Assembly: GCA_016458225.1 (NCBI GenBank) | Contig: JAEMGR010000007.1 | Coordinates: forward strand, 62,001-126,000 | Origin: Myxococcaceae bacterium JPH2 | Lineage (GTDB): Bacteria; Myxococcota; Myxococcia; Myxococcales; Myxococcaceae | DNA: 64,000 bases | Reading direction: 5' to 3' | In this document: positions 60,542-64,000 of the stretch, in pieces | How the letters are laid out: each line of letters starts with the position of its first letter | How positions within the stretch are numbered: position 1 is the stretch's first letter | Position numbers and translations under genes: made by a program | The notes under the pieces: generated by a model | Database searches by the model: none | Told to the model about the DNA's origin: nothing | The model's input: only the letters and a program-made list of their open reading frames with translations

Positions 60542-62334
60542 GCGGTGCTCCCTCGCTGAAGGGACTGGCTTCGTGGACGGTGCGCCCGTCGTGGCTGGGC
60601 AGCAGCGTGGGGCTCGGGTTGGCGCTCCTGCATGGCCGGTTGTCCGGCGCGGTGCCCGAGGGGACTTGGAGCCTGTTCCTCGGCCTGGTGGCGGCCTCGC
60701 TGATGCTGTCATTGGGGCTGACGCACCTGCAGGCGCGCCAGGCGCTGCGCGTGTTGCATGGCGTGGGCGAGGGGCGCCTGTCCGCCACACCGGACCATCT
60801 GCGAGGCGCGCTCCAAGAGGCCCGCGCGATTCCAGGCAAGTGCTTCGCGTTCACCCTGCAGGGGTGGCTGGGGGGCTCGCTGCTCGTGGCGTTCGCGTTC
60901 ACCCAGTTGGCGGAGGCCCACGCCTCGGTTGGGCTGCGCGTGCTGCTGGTGGGGTTGGCGCTGGGGCCGCTGAGCGCGTTGCTCGTGTATCTGTTGGTGG
61001 TGCGGCGCAGCCGTGTCGCGGTGGAGCGCATCGCGGCGGGAGGCCTGACGCCGCTGGAGGTGATTGCCGCGGCGCCGCCTCGGAAGATGCACATCCGGCG
61101 CAAGCTGGTGCTCTTCACGGCCATCGCGGTGCTGAGCCCCTCGCTGTTCATCCTGGACGTGGCTGTCACGCAGACGGTGGAGACCGTGGACACCTGGGCC
61201 GTGGCGCGCACGCCGGAGGCCCGCGCGGCGGTGGTGGCTCGCGCCCGCGCGGACCGAGGGGCCACGCTGGGGCTGATGGCCGCGCTCGTGACGTTGCTCG
61301 TGTTGGGCACGGCCTACGCTGGCGGCACGGCGCTGGCCGAGCCCCTGCGCTCCATCACCGAGGACGCGACGCGCATCGCGCAGGGCGACCTGCGGCCCCC
61401 GCGAGTGGTTGCCGCGGAGGATGAGCTGTGGGCCGCCTCGGCGGCGTTCACGCAGATGCAGGCGCAGCTCGGTCAGGCGCTCACGCAGCTTCGGCGCGCG
61501 GGCCTTCAGATTTCGAGCACCACCGAGCAGCTCGTGGCCACCAGCGCCGAGCAGGAGTCGGGCGCTGACGAGCAGGCCAGCTCGCTCAACATGACGAGCG
61601 CGACCACGGAGGAGCTGGCGCGCTCGGCCCAGCAGATCGCGGGCGACGCCGAGTCCGTGGCCGCCATCGCGGAGACGACCTTCGCCGCGGCCCAGACAGG
61701 GCAGCGTGGCGCCACGGCCTTCCTCGGCGCGATGCAGCGCATGCGCGAGGGGAATCAAGCCATCGCGGACGCGGTGGTGCGACTCAACAAGCGCGTGCAG
61801 CAGATTGGAAAGGTGGTCGAGTTCATCAACGAGATCGCCGACAAGTCCGACCTGCTGGCGCTCAACGCGGAGCTGGAGGGGACGAAGGCGGGCGAGGTGG
61901 GGCGCGGCTTCTCGCTGGTGGCGGCGGAGATGCGCCGATTGGCGGAGAACGTCATCCGCTCGACCAAGGAGATCGAGGGGCTCATCGAGGAGATCCGCGA
62001 CGCGACCAACGGCGCGGTGATGGCCACCGAGGCGGGCCTCAAGGCGACCGAGTCCGGCGCCGAGCTGGCGGCCCAGGTGGACGAGGGCCTGGGGCTCATC
62101 CTCGAGCTGGCGCGTCAGACGTCGCACGCGGTCCGGAGCATCTCGCTGGCCACCCAGCAGCAGCAGACGGGGACGGATCAGCTCGCGGCGGCGATGGGGG
62201 ACATTCTCCGCGTCACCGAGCAGAACGCCGCGGCCACCAAGCAGATGGTGGCCGCCAACGCGGACCTCTCCACGCTGTCACGCGACCTCAAGCATGTGGT
62301 GGACCGCTTCAGTCTGGGCGCGGGGGAGGGCTGA
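60538..62334 (+). CDS. Methyl-accepting chemotaxis protein, six-helix type
   Basis: 598 residues. Six hydrophobic helices lie in the first 270 residues (four, a short cytoplasmic part with RRKMHIRRK-like basic residues, then two) and no large periplasmic domain. HAMP (LRSITEDATRIAQGDLRPPR) leads to a long signalling coil whose tip is EIADKSDLLALNAELEGTKA, then GEVGRGFSLVAAEMRRLAEN. The NAELEGTK form of the tip is like the FrzCD/Dif subclass rather than enteric NAAIEAAR. Several Gln/Glu pairs could be methylated. The start codon overlaps the CheW-like gene. Confidence 0.93.
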   Translation: MSGAPSLKGLASWTVRPSWLGSSVGLGLALLHGRLSGAVPEGTWSLFLGLVAASLMLSLGLTHLQARQALRVLHGVGEGRLSATPDHLRGALQEARAIPGKCFAFTLQGWLGGSLLVAFAFTQLAEAHASVGLRVLLVGLALGPLSALLVYLLVVRRSRVAVERIAAGGLTPLEVIAAAPPRKMHIRRKLVLFTAIAVLSPSLFILDVAVTQTVETVDTWAVARTPEARAAVVARARADRGATLGLMAALVTLLVLGTAYAGGTALAEPLRSITEDATRIAQGDLRPPRVVAAEDELWAASAAFTQMQAQLGQALTQLRRAGLQISSTTEQLVATSAEQESGADEQASSLNMTSATTEELARSAQQIAGDAESVAAIAETTFAAAQTGQRGATAFLGAMQRMREGNQAIADAVVRLNKRVQQIGKVVEFINEIADKSDLLALNAELEGTKAGEVGRGFSLVAAEMRRLAENVIRSTKEIEGLIEEIRDATNGAVMATEAGLKATESGAELAAQVDEGLGLILELARQTSHAVRSISLATQQQQTGTDQLAAAMGDILRVTEQNAAATKQMVAANADLSTLSRDLKHVVDRFSLGAGEG

Positions 62335-62337
62335 ACC

Positions 62338-64000
62338 ATGGCGACGCGCGCCGGTGTCCGCCGGGCTTCTTTCAGCCGGCACCTGATGCTTCCTGTCGCG
62401 ATGGCCAACCTCGTGGGCGCGGCGCTCAGTGCGCACTACGCCACGCTGGTGTTGGGGGACGCGCTGGGGCCTCACCTGACCGGGCTCCTGGTGATGGGCG
62501 GCGTGCTGAGCATGCTGCTCATGGTGCTGGGCGGCGGCACGTCGCTGCGTCGGATGGGGACCCTGCGAGGCATCGAGCGCGGGGACGTGGCCGCCACCGC
62601 GCCTCGGCTGGCGGATGCGGTGCGAGAGGTGACGCGCGCTCCAGACGAGGCGTTCATCCTGTCGCTGGGGTTGTGGGGGCTCACCGCCACGGTGCTCAGC
62701 GGGCTCATGTGGGCCCTGGATGGCATGCCACTCGACGTGGCGCTGCGGGTCGCGGGACTGGGGCTGCTGTTCGGTCCGCTGTCCGCGCTGCTCGTGCATT
62801 GCATGGTGATGCTGCGCGCGCGGCAGGTGGTGCTCTGGCTCGCGGCGCTGGGGCTCACGCAGGCGCAGGTCATCGAGGCCATGCCTCGGCGCGCTTGGAT
62901 TCGGGCTCGGCTGGTGGCGTTCACCGCCATCTCCGTGGTGACGCCCGCGGTGCTGTCCGCGAACCTCGCGGGCGCGCTGTCGGAGCGCGTCCTGGCGCGG
63001 TTGGCGGCGGCGGGGGACTCGGATGTGGAGGGCATGCTCGCGGGGGCGCTTCGTGCCGAGGCGCTCACCTCGGGAGGCTTCTTGTGCCTGCTCGTGTTCG
63101 GACTCGCGCTGACCACCGCGTACCTGGGCGGCACGTTGCTGGGGCGGCCCATGCGTGCGCTGTCGAGCGAGGCGCGGAGAATCGCGGAGGGTGACCTGGC
63201 CAGCCCTCGGCTCGTGCCCGCGGAGGACGAGGTCTGGGACGTGTCCGCGGCCTTCACCACCATGCGCGCGCACCTGGCGGATGTCCTGGCGCAGCTCCAG
63301 CGCGCGGGCGCGCAGATCTCCGCCACCACGGAGGAGATTCTGTCCACCTCCAACCGCCATGAGCTGGGCGCGACCGAACAGGCCAGCAGCTTGGATCAGA
63401 CGAGCGCCACCACGGAGGAGCTGGCTCGCTCGGCGCGGCAGATCGCCGAGAACGCGGGCTCGGTGGCGGAGATTGCCCAGCGGACGCTGACGGCCGCGGA
63501 GGCAGGGCATGGCGGCGCGGCTTCGTTCCTCGGGTCCATGGACCGCATGCGCCAGGACAACCAGGCCATTGCCTCGGCGGTGGTCCGGCTCAACAAGCGC
63601 GTGCAGCAGATCGGCAAGATCGTCGAGTTCATCAACGGCGTGGCGGACAAGTCGGACCTGCTGGCGCTGAACGCGGAGCTGGAGGGGACGAAGGCGGGCG
63701 AGGTGGGGCGTGGCTTCTCGCTGGTGGCGGCGGAGATGCGCCGACTGGCCGAGAACGTCCTCGAGTCAACGAAGGAGATTGAAGGACTCATCGAGGAGGT
63801 ACGCGAGGCGAGCGCGGCAGCCGTTTCCGCCACGGAGGGCGGCGTGCGCGCGGTGGAGACGGGCACGTCGCTGGCTCGGCAGGTGTCGGAGTCGCTGCTG
63901 CAGATTGTCGACCTCGCGGGGCGCACCTCGGATGCCGTGCGCAGCATCTCGCTGGCCACGCAGCAGCAGCAGACGGGAACGGATCAGCTCGCCGACTCGA
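62338..64000 (+). CDS. Methyl-accepting chemotaxis protein, paralogue (3' end outside window)
   Basis: Begins MATRAGVRRASFSRHLMLPV, three bases after the previous gene. It has the same design: six helices, HAMP (RALSSEARRIAEGDLASPRL), and a tip reading GVADKSDLLALNAELEGTKA with GEVGRGFSLVAAEMRRLAEN. The signalling halves of the two proteins are nearly identical while the membrane halves have diverged, so they arose by tandem duplication and probably sense different cues. At least 554 residues are present; about 40 should remain beyond the edge. Confidence 0.93.
   Translation, partial: MATRAGVRRASFSRHLMLPVAMANLVGAALSAHYATLVLGDALGPHLTGLLVMGGVLSMLLMVLGGGTSLRRMGTLRGIERGDVAATAPRLADAVREVTRAPDEAFILSLGLWGLTATVLSGLMWALDGMPLDVALRVAGLGLLFGPLSALLVHCMVMLRARQVVLWLAALGLTQAQVIEAMPRRAWIRARLVAFTAISVVTPAVLSANLAGALSERVLARLAAAGDSDVEGMLAGALRAEALTSGGFLCLLVFGLALTTAYLGGTLLGRPMRALSSEARRIAEGDLASPRLVPAEDEVWDVSAAFTTMRAHLADVLAQLQRAGAQISATTEEILSTSNRHELGATEQASSLDQTSATTEELARSARQIAENAGSVAEIAQRTLTAAEAGHGGAASFLGSMDRMRQDNQAIASAVVRLNKRVQQIGKIVEFINGVADKSDLLALNAELEGTKAGEVGRGFSLVAAEMRRLAENVLESTKEIEGLIEEVREASAAAVSATEGGVRAVETGTSLARQVSESLLQIVDLAGRTSDAVRSISLATQQQQTGTDQLADS

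Overview
The window is about 64 kb of very GC-rich DNA (around 70 % by eye) from a myxobacterium, most likely of the Myxococcus/Corallococcus/Archangium group. The evidence is the mix of families: a DUF4388 (PatA-like) protein, HEAT-repeat exported proteins, OmpA proteins with thrombospondin type-3 repeats, an MXAN_5187-like protein, many two-component proteins, and a chemosensory cluster with FrzCD-like methyl-accepting proteins. The genus call is inference from gene content, not from a marker gene.

Bases 1-44,000 look like stable chromosome. The left edge holds the rpsU-yqeY end of the macromolecular synthesis operon. Then come a HEAT protein, an FHA-GGDEF diguanylate cyclase, L-asparaginase, a DsbA-type lipoprotein, a DUF4388 protein and truD (the last three in one tight + strand unit), an envelope OmpA/DUF4398 pair, a HEAT/DUF1460 amidase pair with a 4-base overlap, a receiver-only protein, hpf and a large repeat-bearing membrane protein. 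From 23.8 kb back to 15.7 kb (minus strand) runs a coupled operon: TPR protein, PBP1A, FG-GAP-repeat protein, periplasmic solute-binding-like protein and an NtrY-like histidine kinase. It could be a cell-wall synthesis and sensing module. Next are xthA, a GMC oxidoreductase, an OmpA protein, dgt, a LytS/LytTR pair, an MBL-like protein, an SRAP protein, a LysR-sucA pair, a hybrid histidine kinase, and a lid-less Hsp70 beside a GIY-YIG-like protein.

Bases about 44,200-57,270 are accessory. They hold a secreted glycoside hydrolase, a haloperoxidase-like hydrolase, small cysteine or membrane proteins, a patatin, several broken genes, the C-terminal remnant of an IS21-type IstB ATPase, and a low-GC subtilisin-like protease. 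A 5'-truncated tyrosine recombinase ends inside the 3' end of the next chromosomal gene. This looks like a worn genomic island inserted next to an NtrC-family regulator gene.

Bases 57,273-64,000 return to typical chromosome: an NtrC-family response regulator, a cysteine-rich Pal/OmpA lipoprotein, and an operon of two CheW-like proteins followed by two paralogous six-helix methyl-accepting proteins, the second cut by the window edge.

No rRNA, tRNA, CRISPR array or complete insertion sequence was recognised. Strong GC-rich hairpins lie between several convergent gene pairs and probably act as bidirectional terminators.
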